64,000 nt of DNA from Winogradskyella forsetii (GTDB lineage Bacteria > Bacteroidota > Bacteroidia > Flavobacteriales > Flavobacteriaceae): contig NZ_CP053348.1 in assembly GCF_013394595.1 (NCBI RefSeq), positions 3,568,501 to 3,632,500 on the forward strand, written 5' to 3'. The position numbers and the translations under genes are program-made. Below the pieces are notes generated by a model. That model was not told the origin of the DNA, made no database searches, and was given only the letters and a program-made list of their open reading frames with translations. This document shows, one piece after another, positions 8,758 through 17,347 of the stretch; the stretch's first letter is position 1, and every line of letters starts with the position of its first letter.

Positions 8758-10722
8758 ATGAAATTATTCAAATTAAGCCTGCTAACCTATTTATTAATTC
8801 TTACATCAGCATATAGCCAAGCGTTCTATGAAAGTTATGATTGGGATAAAACTCCTAATTTCGATGCAAAAGACTATACCAATGAAAATTTAGTTGCCGC
8901 CAAGGAAAAAATAGCAACTGAATTTTACTTCACGCCAAATGATGAATTTGTTGAGTTTTATTTAGAGCACAAGGCTTATTATCTAAACTCGGATCAAGCT
9001 ATAGAAGATTATAACAAAATTTATTTACCGTACGATTCAGATTCAGAACTAATAGTAAATAAAGCAAGAGTTATTACGCCCGCAGGCAAAGTGATAGATT
9101 TGGATGATTCTAAAATACTCACGGCAACTGACGATGAGACTCAAAAAATCTATAAATATTTTGCGTTTGAGGGTATTGAAAAAGGGAGTTTTATAGAGTT
9201 TATGTATGTGGTAAAACGCAGTCCGTCTTACAGTGGAAAACGGATTAGCTTTCAAGATGATTTTAAAAAAAAGGATATTGAATTCGACCTTTTTGCACCG
9301 TCAAATTTAATATTCAAATTCAAAAGTTATAACGACTTAAAAGACGTCGAAAAAGATACGGTTGTAAAAACTAAAAACCACTGGTCTTTCAAATTACCTG
9401 AAGTAAAAAAATTAGAAGAAGAAACACAAGCTCTCTATTCCGCAGAAAGACAATTTCTTATTTATGCCCTGGACGAAAACACTGCAAATAACAGTAAGGA
9501 CATTACCTCCTATGCTTCTGTAGCCCAGAACGTCTATAATTTTTACAATGCAGAACTATCAAAGAAAACTATTAAGGCACTTGATCAACTTATTAAGGCG
9601 CTAAAATTAGACGATTCTGATGATTTAAACTCAAAAGTCAGAACCATAGAAAATTATATAAAGACCAATATTTTTGCCGCTGAATATAGTAATGATAAAT
9701 TAAATGATCTAGACACTATTGTTGATGAAAAAGTGGCCAGTGAACAAGGTATAATAAAGCTTTATGTTGCCTTATTTAATCAACTTGGCATCAAACACGA
9801 TATTGTATTTACCTGTAGTAGAGAATTTATGCATTTTGACAAAGACTTTGAAGCCAATATCTTTTTACAGGATGTTATGATCTATTTTCCGAAAACCAAA
9901 TCGTATTTAGCACCTAATGAGAATGACTCACGCTATGGTTTTCCTCCAGGTTACCTTACAGACACCAATGGTCTATTTATTAAGCAGGTAACTGTTGGTG
10001 ATTTTGTCTCTGCAGTTGGAAAAATAAAATCAATTAAACCTGTAAAAGCTGAACATTCCAAAGACAACATGACTATTGATGTGACCTTTGACAATGATGA
10101 TATTTCAACTACAAATATAAAATTGAGCCGAGCAATGTCTGGTTATTATGGTATGTTCATTCATCCTTATATCAACTTAGTCAAACCTGAAAACAGGAAA
10201 GAACTTGTTGAAGGTTTTGCTAAAAACCTTAACGAAAGCGTTACTATTAACAACACAAAAATTGATAATGACAATTCAGAATTATTTGGAACAGAACCTA
10301 TAATATTTAATGTTGATTTTACATCTGATGCCTTTGTTGAAAAAGCAGGTAATAAATATCTTTTTAAAGTTGGCGAACTTATAGGTCGTCAAATGGAATT
10401 GTATCAAGAAAACGAAAGAGTCCTCACTTTAGAAAATGAATTTAGGCGCGTTTATGAAAGAACAATAAACGTTACAATCCCTGAAGGTTACACAATTGTA
10501 AACTTTGATGATATAAATATTGATAACGAATATATTGATAACGGAAAAACCCTTTTAAGCTTTAAATCTTTTTACGAATTAAATGGCAATGTTTTAACAA
10601 TCACAGCAGACGAATATTACAAAATCAATCGTATACCTGTCGCAATTTATGAAGATTATAGACGAGTCATTAACAGTGCTGCCGACTTTAATAAGGTCAC
10701 TTTAGTACTGGTTAAAGAGTAA
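8758..10722 (+). CDS. DUF3857 protein with degenerate transglutaminase core
   Basis: The 654-residue protein has a signal peptide (MKLFKLSLLTYLLILTSAYSQ) and the same layout as the gene before it: a DUF3857 domain (about 60-250, with VITPAGKVIDLDDSKI) and then a transglutaminase-like fold. The catalytic block, KYGDCKD in the neighbour, here reads DEKVASEQGIIKLYVALFNQ with no Cys. The NH and LDAT positions are also lost (EANIFLQDVMIYFP, SYLAPNEN), so it is probably not an enzyme and may act as a structural or regulatory partner. It ends inside a palindrome shared with the convergent LacI gene. The 100-base gap before it shows no clear promoter or terminator. Confidence 0.82.
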   Translation: MKLFKLSLLTYLLILTSAYSQAFYESYDWDKTPNFDAKDYTNENLVAAKEKIATEFYFTPNDEFVEFYLEHKAYYLNSDQAIEDYNKIYLPYDSDSELIVNKARVITPAGKVIDLDDSKILTATDDETQKIYKYFAFEGIEKGSFIEFMYVVKRSPSYSGKRISFQDDFKKKDIEFDLFAPSNLIFKFKSYNDLKDVEKDTVVKTKNHWSFKLPEVKKLEEETQALYSAERQFLIYALDENTANNSKDITSYASVAQNVYNFYNAELSKKTIKALDQLIKALKLDDSDDLNSKVRTIENYIKTNIFAAEYSNDKLNDLDTIVDEKVASEQGIIKLYVALFNQLGIKHDIVFTCSREFMHFDKDFEANIFLQDVMIYFPKTKSYLAPNENDSRYGFPPGYLTDTNGLFIKQVTVGDFVSAVGKIKSIKPVKAEHSKDNMTIDVTFDNDDISTTNIKLSRAMSGYYGMFIHPYINLVKPENRKELVEGFAKNLNESVTINNTKIDNDNSELFGTEPIIFNVDFTSDAFVEKAGNKYLFKVGELIGRQMELYQENERVLTLENEFRRVYERTINVTIPEGYTIVNFDDINIDNEYIDNGKTLLSFKSFYELNGNVLTITADEYYKINRIPVAIYEDYRRVINSAADFNKVTLVLVKE

Positions 10723-10733
10723 ATTTACTCTTT
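10714..10733. terminator. Palindromic bidirectional terminator covering two stop codons
   Basis: AAAGAGTAAATTTACTCTTT is a perfect 20-base palindrome. It holds the TAA of the plus-strand DUF3857 gene (10720-10722) and the TAA of the minus-strand LacI gene (10725-10727), and short T runs follow in both directions. Because of the palindrome both proteins end in Val-Lys-Glu. Confidence 0.65.
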
Positions 10734-11732
10734 TACAGACTCACTCAATTTCAATTCACTCGGAACAACAATGGTCTGTAACTCTAGATCTTCATCCATA
10801 ATATTATCAATCAACAATTTTGCAGACATTTCCCCTATTTTATGCGCTTTTTGGTGAATAATAGAGATTTTAGGGCTCGATAATAGTTGTGTATGCTCAT
10901 AACCAAAGCCAACTACTGATAAATCTTTAGGAATGTTTCTACCTAATTTTTTCGCCATATTTATCGCTACAATTCCAGTAACGTGATCTATGGATAAAAT
11001 AGCATCTATGGATTCATTCTCTTTTAAATAATTGTATATTTTACTTTCTACATCGACATCGATTGCATTATCTAATTTAAGGTATGTGGGTTTTAATTTA
11101 TGATTCTTCAATGCTTTAGAATACCCCTCTATTCTTAGTTTGCCAACGCTCAGTTCTTCAATATTACTTACTAAAAGAATGTTTTTTCTTTTTTCATTCA
11201 CTATTAAATGTTCTGTGGCTTCATATACGGACTGAAAATCATCTACAATCACTTTATTACATTCAATATCATTGACCACACGATCAAACATTAAAACAGG
11301 AAGTTTGCTTTTTATGGCAGACCTTATATGATCAGTTTGTTTTTTTACCTGACTTTCCCTTGCTACAGCCATTATGAAACCGTCCACACTTCCATTAGAC
11401 AATAACTCTAGGCTTCGCTTTTCTTTATGCAAGGTTTCGTTAGAAAGGCAAACAATGATATCGTAATCACTGTTTGTCGCCGCCATTTCAATGCCATGCA
11501 ACACCTCAGCAAAGAACGGATTGGTAACCGTTGGAAGAATAACACCAATCGTTTTAGATTTATTTGTTTTAAGCTGTTGTGCTATTCTATTGGGTTTATA
11601 GTTGAGCTTTTCTGCAAGCTCATTCACACGGTTTTTGGTATTATCACTAATCTCATGACTATCGTTTAATGCTTTTGAAACCGTAGAAATAGAAATGTTT
11701 AGAAGGGCAGCTAATTCTTTGAGTGTTGTCAT
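10725..11732 (-). CDS. LacI family transcriptional regulator
   Basis: The 335-residue protein has the classic LacI layout. Residues 2-24 are the helix-turn-helix (TLKELAALLNISISTVSKAL), the hinge helix follows at about 45-60 (NRIAQQLKTNKSKTIGVILP), and the rest is a periplasmic-binding-protein-like sensor domain (VTNPFFAEVLHGIEMAA, PVLMFDRVVND, VVGFGYEHTQLLSSPKISII). It sits at the downstream end of the glucan locus on the same strand and is the only LacI regulator in the window, so it may respond to glucose or an oligosaccharide made by the locus. That link is inferred; no operator could be tied to it with certainty. Confidence 0.93.
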   Translation of the reverse strand: MTTLKELAALLNISISTVSKALNDSHEISDNTKNRVNELAEKLNYKPNRIAQQLKTNKSKTIGVILPTVTNPFFAEVLHGIEMAATNSDYDIIVCLSNETLHKEKRSLELLSNGSVDGFIMAVARESQVKKQTDHIRSAIKSKLPVLMFDRVVNDIECNKVIVDDFQSVYEATEHLIVNEKRKNILLVSNIEELSVGKLRIEGYSKALKNHKLKPTYLKLDNAIDVDVESKIYNYLKENESIDAILSIDHVTGIVAINMAKKLGRNIPKDLSVVGFGYEHTQLLSSPKISIIHQKAHKIGEMSAKLLIDNIMDEDLELQTIVVPSELKLSESVKE

Positions 11733-11816
11733 AGTCGTTCTATTTTAAATTCTGAACTCGATAAAACTTTTTCATTTCGCTAAAAATTTATACGAATTCA
11801 GAAAAAAACGTAGTTC

Positions 11817-11849
11817 CAAATATACTCTTTTTGAAAATACGTTATCAAT
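11817..11849 (-). promoter_or_regulatory. Probable promoter of the LacI gene
   Basis: On the minus strand TATATTTG (11824-11817) matches the TAnnTTTG -7 consensus exactly, and ATTG (11849-11846) lies 21 bases upstream as a partial -33 element. It sits 85 bases before the ATG at 11732. Confidence 0.55.
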
Positions 11850-11890
11850 TATTTGAATTACTTCAAGATTTGTTTTAAGCAGTTAATAGT

Positions 11891-11914
11891 ATCTGTAGCT
11901 TGCATTCTACAGAT
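11891..11914. promoter_or_regulatory. Inverted repeat upstream of the LacI promoter
   Basis: ATCTGTAG and CTACAGAT form a perfect 8-base inverted repeat separated by 8 bases (CTTGCATT). There is no T run, so it is unlikely to be a terminator. It lies about 45 bases upstream of the predicted LacI promoter and could be an operator, for example for autoregulation. The rest of the 11733-12157 gap is AT-rich with no gene apparent. Confidence 0.4.
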
Positions 11915-12094
11915 CCCATTTACATAAACATATAAAAAACGGTTCACCGTCAATTTATAAAATTAAACATCGTCTTAGTTAAGGCTCTATTTTAGAATGA
12001 CATAAATAGAGAAAGTAAACGGATTTAATGGTTTATTTTAATGTTTACCTAATAAAAAAACATTCATTAATAACACCCTACGTTCATTCATAAT

Positions 12095-12128
12095 AAAAGC
12101 GTGTTTAAATAATATAAACACGCTTTTT
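12095..12128 (-). terminator. Terminator of the type IX-sorted protein gene
   Basis: AAAAGCGTGTTTA (12095-12107) pairs with TAAACACGCTTTT (12115-12127), a 13-base perfect stem around a 7-base loop. It lies 30 bases past the stop of the minus-strand gene ending at 12158. Confidence 0.85.
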
Positions 12129-12157
12129 CATTAAGATTGGTCTCTTGCTCTTAAATC

Positions 12158-13750
12158 TTATTCTTTAATAAGCTTAACGGTTTTAGAACCATTACTTCCT
12201 TCTATTCTTGCGAAATAGATACCAGATTGAATATTTTCAGTGCTAATCTCGACATCATTAGTGTTCGGAGATAACGTTGAAACACGTTTACCTAAAATAT
12301 CATAAACTGAAATAGAAGTTATCGTGGTATTGCTTTCAACATTCCAATTATTTTTAGTTGGGTTTGGATAGACTTTGAAATCTGCTGCAGCAAATTCATT
12401 TGTACTTAAATTGTTGTTATGTAAGTAAAGGTTGTCATAATAAACAGTGCCTAAATCCGAAGTGATTACAAATTGCACTAAATCACTTCCATCCACACCA
12501 TTAATGACACTAAAAGCCGACAACGGTAAATCTATAGAAATCCATGTACCTGGATTCGTTGCAGGTAGAACATTTGCGTTAGTTGCAGAATATTCTAATG
12601 CACCTTCTTCTTCTGCACCGCCTTGCCAATCAGAAAATTTGATATTAAAACTTTTATCCATGGTCTCTGATTCCGTAAAAATATCCATATGGAAAAACCC
12701 GAAACCTGAAGCATCAAATCGACCAGAAACGAATTCAATACCTTCACAGCCAAGTCCTGTAATTTGCTTAATAGCATCTCCTTCAATCATAACCTCTGTA
12801 GTTGTTGCACCACACCAAGGCGTATCGTAAGTATCTATTGCGATATCGTTATAAGCATCACTAAATATGGATATAACATTTTGTGGCGTTCTTGCTGGAG
12901 GCGCTGGTGCTGCTGTAGCAGGACCTGAAGCCGCAAAAGCTACCGTGTAAGTTTGCATAGTTGTTCCGTCTTGAGCTGTTACAGCTACAGAAGCGCTTCC
13001 TGGTATAGCCGAGGCTTGTGTAATAACTGCAGTTGCACTAGCATTTGTAGTTGTCGCTGTAGTAATTTGAGGCACTGTTGTTGTACCAGTTGGCACGGAA
13101 TAAGTATAACTTGTAGTATTCGGACCAAAGGTTGGAATGGTAGAACCATCAATTTGTAAATCACTTAAAGTTGCATCTGTCAAAGGATCTACTGCTGGCC
13201 TTGAAAAATAGAGGTTATCAATATAAATAGAAACACCACTCGCTCCAGAATCTGTAGCAAACTTAAATTCTTTGATATCATTTAATGTTAGACCTTGACT
13301 TGTGTATTCTGACAAATCAATTTCAACACTTGTCCATTGGTTAGGTGCTGACGCTACATTAACAAACCTTTCACCACTTGTATTACTAATTAAGTAAACA
13401 TTAGGTGAAACGCTATTGGTCCATATATCCACGTGAAGTTTTGTCATAGCACCAACATTAATGTTAGAGCCTATTATAATACCTTGATAATCAAAATTTG
13501 GATACGTTAATGCTCTATCTCCACCCTGTGGATCGATAGTTACGTTTCCTGAAGTTGAACCCCAATTTGGATTGAAGTCAGCCACTGATAAATCATTGTA
13601 AACAGTCGTGGTAGCATCAGTGGTCTGCGTAAAAATAGAAATTACGTCTGCCGCATCACGGGCAGGCGGATTCGGTGCAGCTTCAGTTGGCGCTTGAGAG
13701 TAACCTAAAGCGACTACTAAAAGTGTGAATAAAAAAGTAATTTTCTTCAT
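12158..13750 (-). CDS. Surface glucan-locus protein with type IX secretion sorting tail
   Basis: The 530-residue protein has a signal peptide (MKKITFLFTLLVVALGYSQ), a beta-sandwich module (about 30-190, opening DAADVISIFTQ and closing with SIYIDNLYFSR), and a cadherin-like/Ig-like module (about 195-280, TLSDLQIDGSTIPTFGPNTT). A second copy of the first module follows (about 285-445, QNVISIFSDAYNDI to TVYYDNLYLHN). The last 75 residues (FKVYPNPTKNNWNVES to GSKTVKLIKE) are a Por secretion sorting domain. No catalytic motif was seen. The repeated modules recur in two surface lipoproteins of this locus and are probably carbohydrate-binding, so the protein likely binds glucan at or outside the cell surface. 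It has its own promoter region carrying the shared ATACA repeat. Confidence 0.8.
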   Translation of the reverse strand: MKKITFLFTLLVVALGYSQAPTEAAPNPPARDAADVISIFTQTTDATTTVYNDLSVADFNPNWGSTSGNVTIDPQGGDRALTYPNFDYQGIIIGSNINVGAMTKLHVDIWTNSVSPNVYLISNTSGERFVNVASAPNQWTSVEIDLSEYTSQGLTLNDIKEFKFATDSGASGVSIYIDNLYFSRPAVDPLTDATLSDLQIDGSTIPTFGPNTTSYTYSVPTGTTTVPQITTATTTNASATAVITQASAIPGSASVAVTAQDGTTMQTYTVAFAASGPATAAPAPPARTPQNVISIFSDAYNDIAIDTYDTPWCGATTTEVMIEGDAIKQITGLGCEGIEFVSGRFDASGFGFFHMDIFTESETMDKSFNIKFSDWQGGAEEEGALEYSATNANVLPATNPGTWISIDLPLSAFSVINGVDGSDLVQFVITSDLGTVYYDNLYLHNNNLSTNEFAAADFKVYPNPTKNNWNVESNTTITSISVYDILGKRVSTLSPNTNDVEISTENIQSGIYFARIEGSNGSKTVKLIKE

Positions 13751-13808
13751 AATTGTAATTTTTTAAATTGTTGTTTATAATTTTTATTAATGAAATAACC
13801 TTGTTCCA

Positions 13809-13866
13809 TAAAGATATTCAATGCATTTGATATACAACGAAATTTTACCTTTACAAAAAACATACA
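13809..13866 (-). promoter_or_regulatory. Promoter and ATACA direct-repeat operator of the type IX-sorted gene
   Basis: On the minus strand a -7-like box TATCTTTA (13816-13809) lies 59 bases before the ATG at 13750. On the plus strand TTACA (13851-13855) and ATACA (13862-13866) form a direct repeat with an 11-base period, placed at about -50 to -65 from the expected transcription start. The same pair at the same 53-base offset occurs at 29809-29866 and 37594-37651. TACAAAAAACATACA (13852-13866) is identical to 37637-37651 before susC. Confidence 0.6.
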
Positions 13867-13968
13867 CTACATTGTTTTAATTCTACAAAACCAAAAATTC
13901 CCATGACCTCAATAGAATCAATAATTAAGACCTCTTTGGCCCATGGTTAAACTAAGTTATATATCACA

Positions 13969-13990
13969 AATGTTGTGTTAATGTTGTGTT
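13969..13990. repeat. Tandem 11-base repeat in the 13751-14023 gap
   Basis: AATGTTGTGTT occurs twice head to tail. It lies just past the end of the GH17 operon (stop at 14024) and about 220 bases upstream of the next gene. The function is unknown; the 11-base period equals one helical turn. Confidence 0.6.
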
Positions 13991-14023
13991 ATTTTAGAAC
14001 TTATTAGATTGACGACAAGAATT

Positions 14024-14938
14024 TTAATACTTCAATTTTTCATTTTTATCCCAAAGTCCCCAATATGCTCCAACATCACCTTCATCACCTGTTTTCCATG
14101 ACTCATCAAAAGAGGAGAAATAAAATATTGGTATGTCGTTTTCTTTCGTCCAGTTTATGGTGTCTATAAAGTATTTCATTGCAGCGGCATTATCAGCAAT
14201 CGCACCTTTAAAACTTCCTCCTTCACTAGGCCAACCTGTTTCAGTAATAATAATTGGTTTGCCATGAGCCGCATCTACAACTTGCCCGTACATGGCCTGC
14301 ATGTGCCCTAAAGCATACTCTATTGGACAACCTTCCCAAAATGGATACAAATTAGCCAATACAACATCGGTATTTTCAACTAACTCAGGGTGACGTGAAA
14401 ACTCGTAGTAGGCATCTACATAACCTACAGGTATATCTAGTCCTTGCAAGGCATCTTTTACGCGTTTTATATAACCCAACAACTCTTTAAGCGTTAACTC
14501 ATTGCGGTATAAGACTTCATTGCCAACTGCTGCGACATCCACATTCCCTGCCTTAGCAAGGGTTATTAAACCTTCAATTTCTCTTTCATTATCTTCCTTA
14601 TCATCACTTAGCCATGCACCTACTAAAGTTTTTAATCCATGCTTTTTTGCAGCTATTGGCACATGCTCGTTACCTTCAATACAAGAGAATGACCGGATCG
14701 CTTCAACATGTGGTTTTAAAATTTTTACACGACGCTCAACTTGTTCAAAACTAATATCATCACCTGGGTTTTGGCCATCCTCATATATACTAAAACATAT
14801 ACCATGAAAACCATCTTCGATTGTTTTATGCCATAGGTTGTTTAACGCCTCCAATGTGAGTTTTGACACATCGATACCTTTTGTAGTAATCTGGCTATAA
14901 CCTTTATATTTGTAATAGGATTCTTCTCTGTATGACAT
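14024..14938 (-). CDS. GH17 beta-1,3-glucanase family protein, cytoplasmic
   Basis: The 304-residue protein has no signal peptide. It shows the GH17 TIM-barrel pattern: VDVAAVGNEVLYR with the acid/base Glu141, VGYVDAYYEF, VVLANLYPFWEG, and IIITETGWPSEGG with the nucleophile Glu233, then a C-terminal YFSSFDESWKTGDEGDVGAYWG. GH17 enzymes cleave beta-1,3-glucan chains. The protein is closely similar to the GH17 domain fused to the transporter just upstream (13-base gap), so one probably arose from the other by duplication. Lack of an export signal suggests action on imported oligosaccharides. It is the last gene of a five-gene operon starting at 23599. Confidence 0.9.
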   Translation of the reverse strand: MSYREESYYKYKGYSQITTKGIDVSKLTLEALNNLWHKTIEDGFHGICFSIYEDGQNPGDDISFEQVERRVKILKPHVEAIRSFSCIEGNEHVPIAAKKHGLKTLVGAWLSDDKEDNEREIEGLITLAKAGNVDVAAVGNEVLYRNELTLKELLGYIKRVKDALQGLDIPVGYVDAYYEFSRHPELVENTDVVLANLYPFWEGCPIEYALGHMQAMYGQVVDAAHGKPIIITETGWPSEGGSFKGAIADNAAAMKYFIDTINWTKENDIPIFYFSSFDESWKTGDEGDVGAYWGLWDKNEKLKY

Positions 14939-14951
14939 TTATTTGATTCTT

Positions 14952-17309
14952 TTAGTTGTACTTAAGATTTTCATCTTTGTCCCAAATGCCCCAACGTGCA
15001 CCTAACTCACCTTCCACCCGTACTTTCCAAGTTTCGTCAAAAGAAGAAAAATGAAAAATTTCCACATTTTCTTTACTTGCCCATTCTTGGGACTGAATGA
15101 AATATCGCATTGCGTTTAGCTGAGAAGGATGTGCATCTTCATTTGCTGCACCCTGACTTGGCCATCCTGTTTCGGCTATAATAACTTTTTTACCTTGTGA
15201 AACGTGTTTTGTTAGGGCATACATTTCTCTCAAATGTTGTAACGAATCTTCAATTCCAAATCCTTCCCAGAACGGATAACAGTTTGCTAAAATAATATCA
15301 GTAGCTTCAACCAACTTTGGCCGGTTATAATATTCGTAATAGGTATCTACATAGCCTACAGCGACATCAAATCCATTTAAAGCCTGTTTAACTTCATTGA
15401 TATAACCAATTAACTCAACTTCTGACACTTCTCCTCTAAGCAGTACTTCGTTACCTACAGCAGCAACATTAACTACTCCTGTCTTGGCAAGTTCTATTAA
15501 GGCTTTTATCTCTTTTGCATTGCGCTCCTTATCACCACTAATCCAAGCACCAGCAATTGAATTAAGGCCTTTTTCATGTGCTACTATTGGTATCAATTGG
15601 TTTCCTTCAGTGCACGAAAATGACCGAATTGCGATTGTATATGGAGCTATGATTTCCATACGTCGACGAATCTGAGACTCAGATAAGATATCTTCATCAG
15701 GGCTTTGTCCTTCTACATAAGGACTAAAACAGAGTCCACATAACCTATTGTTGAGTTTATCGAGAAACATTGTTTTTACATCCTCGATGCTTCTATTATC
15801 AAAATTTATTTCTGAATACGCCTCTAATTTAATATCGTTATTTAGAACGGATAACAAATGACCAGCACCATAAGCTGAAGATATTTCTTTTGTTTTCTTT
15901 TTAACTTTTCGTTTTGCCAATTCAGCACTTATTTCTAAAGCTTTTTCTTCAGTAAGATCATAACTATGCATTATCCACATTGCACCAAGTGTACCTAATA
16001 TTGGTAAGCCTGAATAGAATAACCTAATTCCTGTTATTGAAGCCTCCGTGTTTTCAGTGTCTGGCACAAACCCTACTAAGGTCATAATAGCTCCTGTTGC
16101 TAATCCTGCAAATGCAAAACCAAACTTTACCATCAACCAATAAATCGCTCCAAAAACTCCCTCTCTTCGCTTACCTGTATTTAGTTCATCAATATCTATA
16201 ACATCTGAGGTCATAGACATCATAAGTGTAAATAAACTTCCTATTCCGAAAGAGAAAAAAGGTAACGCAAATAAAAACATATAAGGTTTACCAGGAATAA
16301 ATAAGAACCAAAGCATTATATAGCCAAAAACAGAAATTCCTTGAGAAACTAAAAAAGCATTCTTTTTACCCATGGTTTTAGACATCTTTGTTACAATAGG
16401 AATAACCAAAAAGGTAGTAGCCAATGCACCTACACTACCTAGCAACGTTGGCCATAGACCTGCTGCTCCAGCATCTCCATTAAATAAATAATAGACGACA
16501 ATAAAAAATGAAAAACCAGCAACTACGTTAAAGGCATTGAAGATCAAAAAGGTTGAATAACATAACTTTCTGAAAACTGGAATTTTAAATGCTTCTTTAA
16601 AATTGTTTAAAATCTGTTTCAAACTTCCTCCCAGCGTTTTTAATGTTAAAGGAGTTAAACTTTGATCATCTTTTGTTGACTTACTTTTTATAAAAATAGC
16701 TGGCACCATCGCTAAAATTGCACAGGTAACACCTACCCAAATACCTAAGGATCGCGTGGTATCTGTTGTAGAACCAAACCAGTTATCGTCATACATTACT
16801 ACCCAAAACCAAGGCGCAATTACCCAAGCCCATTGCCCAATTGACTGCGCTACTGCCATAATATTTGTACGCTCATGAAAATCGTCACTCATCTCATAGC
16901 CCATAGCTACGTATGGCACAGAAAAAATGGTAAGTCCTAAATAAAAAACTAAAGACCAAATTAAAAAATATACGAAATTATAATCGACGCCATCGTCTAT
17001 ATACATTTGCCACAACAATGAAAACCCAATGCCCATAATCACAGCTCCAAGAAGCACATATTGTCTACGTCTCCCCCAGATAGATCTTGTGTTATCAGAA
17101 ATAAATCCCATAATTGGATCTGTAAAAGAGTCGAAAAGACGAGGAAGAAAAAACAAAATACCCCACATCAAAGTTGATAAACCATAGTCTTGAATTAAAA
17201 CGACCATAAAAATGCCCATAGCAGCAGGAAACATTTGATTTGCCAACATGCCTAGTCCAAAGGCAATTTTTTTTCCCATGGGTACATTACTCGTAGTTTT
17301 AGACATCAT
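14952..17309 (-). CDS. Sugar:cation symporter (GPH/MFS) fused to a GH17 domain
   Basis: The 785-residue protein is a true in-frame fusion. Residues 1-460 are a 12-helix GPH-type MFS transporter with the family signature RLFDSFTDPIMGFISDNTRS plus GRRRQY. After a basic linker (about 470-480, KRKVKKKTKE) a complete GH17 domain follows, with AAVGNEVLLRG (acid/base Glu621), VGYVDTYYEYY and VIIAETGWPSQG (nucleophile Glu713). In GPH carriers the C-terminus lies in the cytoplasm, so the hydrolase would act on sugar as it enters. Likely role: importing laminari-oligosaccharides across the inner membrane and cutting them at once. It lies between the GH30 lipoprotein (38-base gap) and a free GH17. Both catalytic Glu are present, so the domain looks active. 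Confidence 0.88.
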   Translation of the reverse strand: MMSKTTSNVPMGKKIAFGLGMLANQMFPAAMGIFMVVLIQDYGLSTLMWGILFFLPRLFDSFTDPIMGFISDNTRSIWGRRRQYVLLGAVIMGIGFSLLWQMYIDDGVDYNFVYFLIWSLVFYLGLTIFSVPYVAMGYEMSDDFHERTNIMAVAQSIGQWAWVIAPWFWVVMYDDNWFGSTTDTTRSLGIWVGVTCAILAMVPAIFIKSKSTKDDQSLTPLTLKTLGGSLKQILNNFKEAFKIPVFRKLCYSTFLIFNAFNVVAGFSFFIVVYYLFNGDAGAAGLWPTLLGSVGALATTFLVIPIVTKMSKTMGKKNAFLVSQGISVFGYIMLWFLFIPGKPYMFLFALPFFSFGIGSLFTLMMSMTSDVIDIDELNTGKRREGVFGAIYWLMVKFGFAFAGLATGAIMTLVGFVPDTENTEASITGIRLFYSGLPILGTLGAMWIMHSYDLTEEKALEISAELAKRKVKKKTKEISSAYGAGHLLSVLNNDIKLEAYSEINFDNRSIEDVKTMFLDKLNNRLCGLCFSPYVEGQSPDEDILSESQIRRRMEIIAPYTIAIRSFSCTEGNQLIPIVAHEKGLNSIAGAWISGDKERNAKEIKALIELAKTGVVNVAAVGNEVLLRGEVSEVELIGYINEVKQALNGFDVAVGYVDTYYEYYNRPKLVEATDIILANCYPFWEGFGIEDSLQHLREMYALTKHVSQGKKVIIAETGWPSQGAANEDAHPSQLNAMRYFIQSQEWASKENVEIFHFSSFDETWKVRVEGELGARWGIWDKDENLKYN

Positions 17310-17347
17310 AGCGGTTTTTAATTGGTTAGGTAATTACTGTTTTTTTT

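Noticed and set aside
12953..13159. Cys/Ser-rich plus-strand reading frame
   Set aside because: It lies within the cadherin-like module of the minus-strand surface protein and reflects its Thr/Ala codons.
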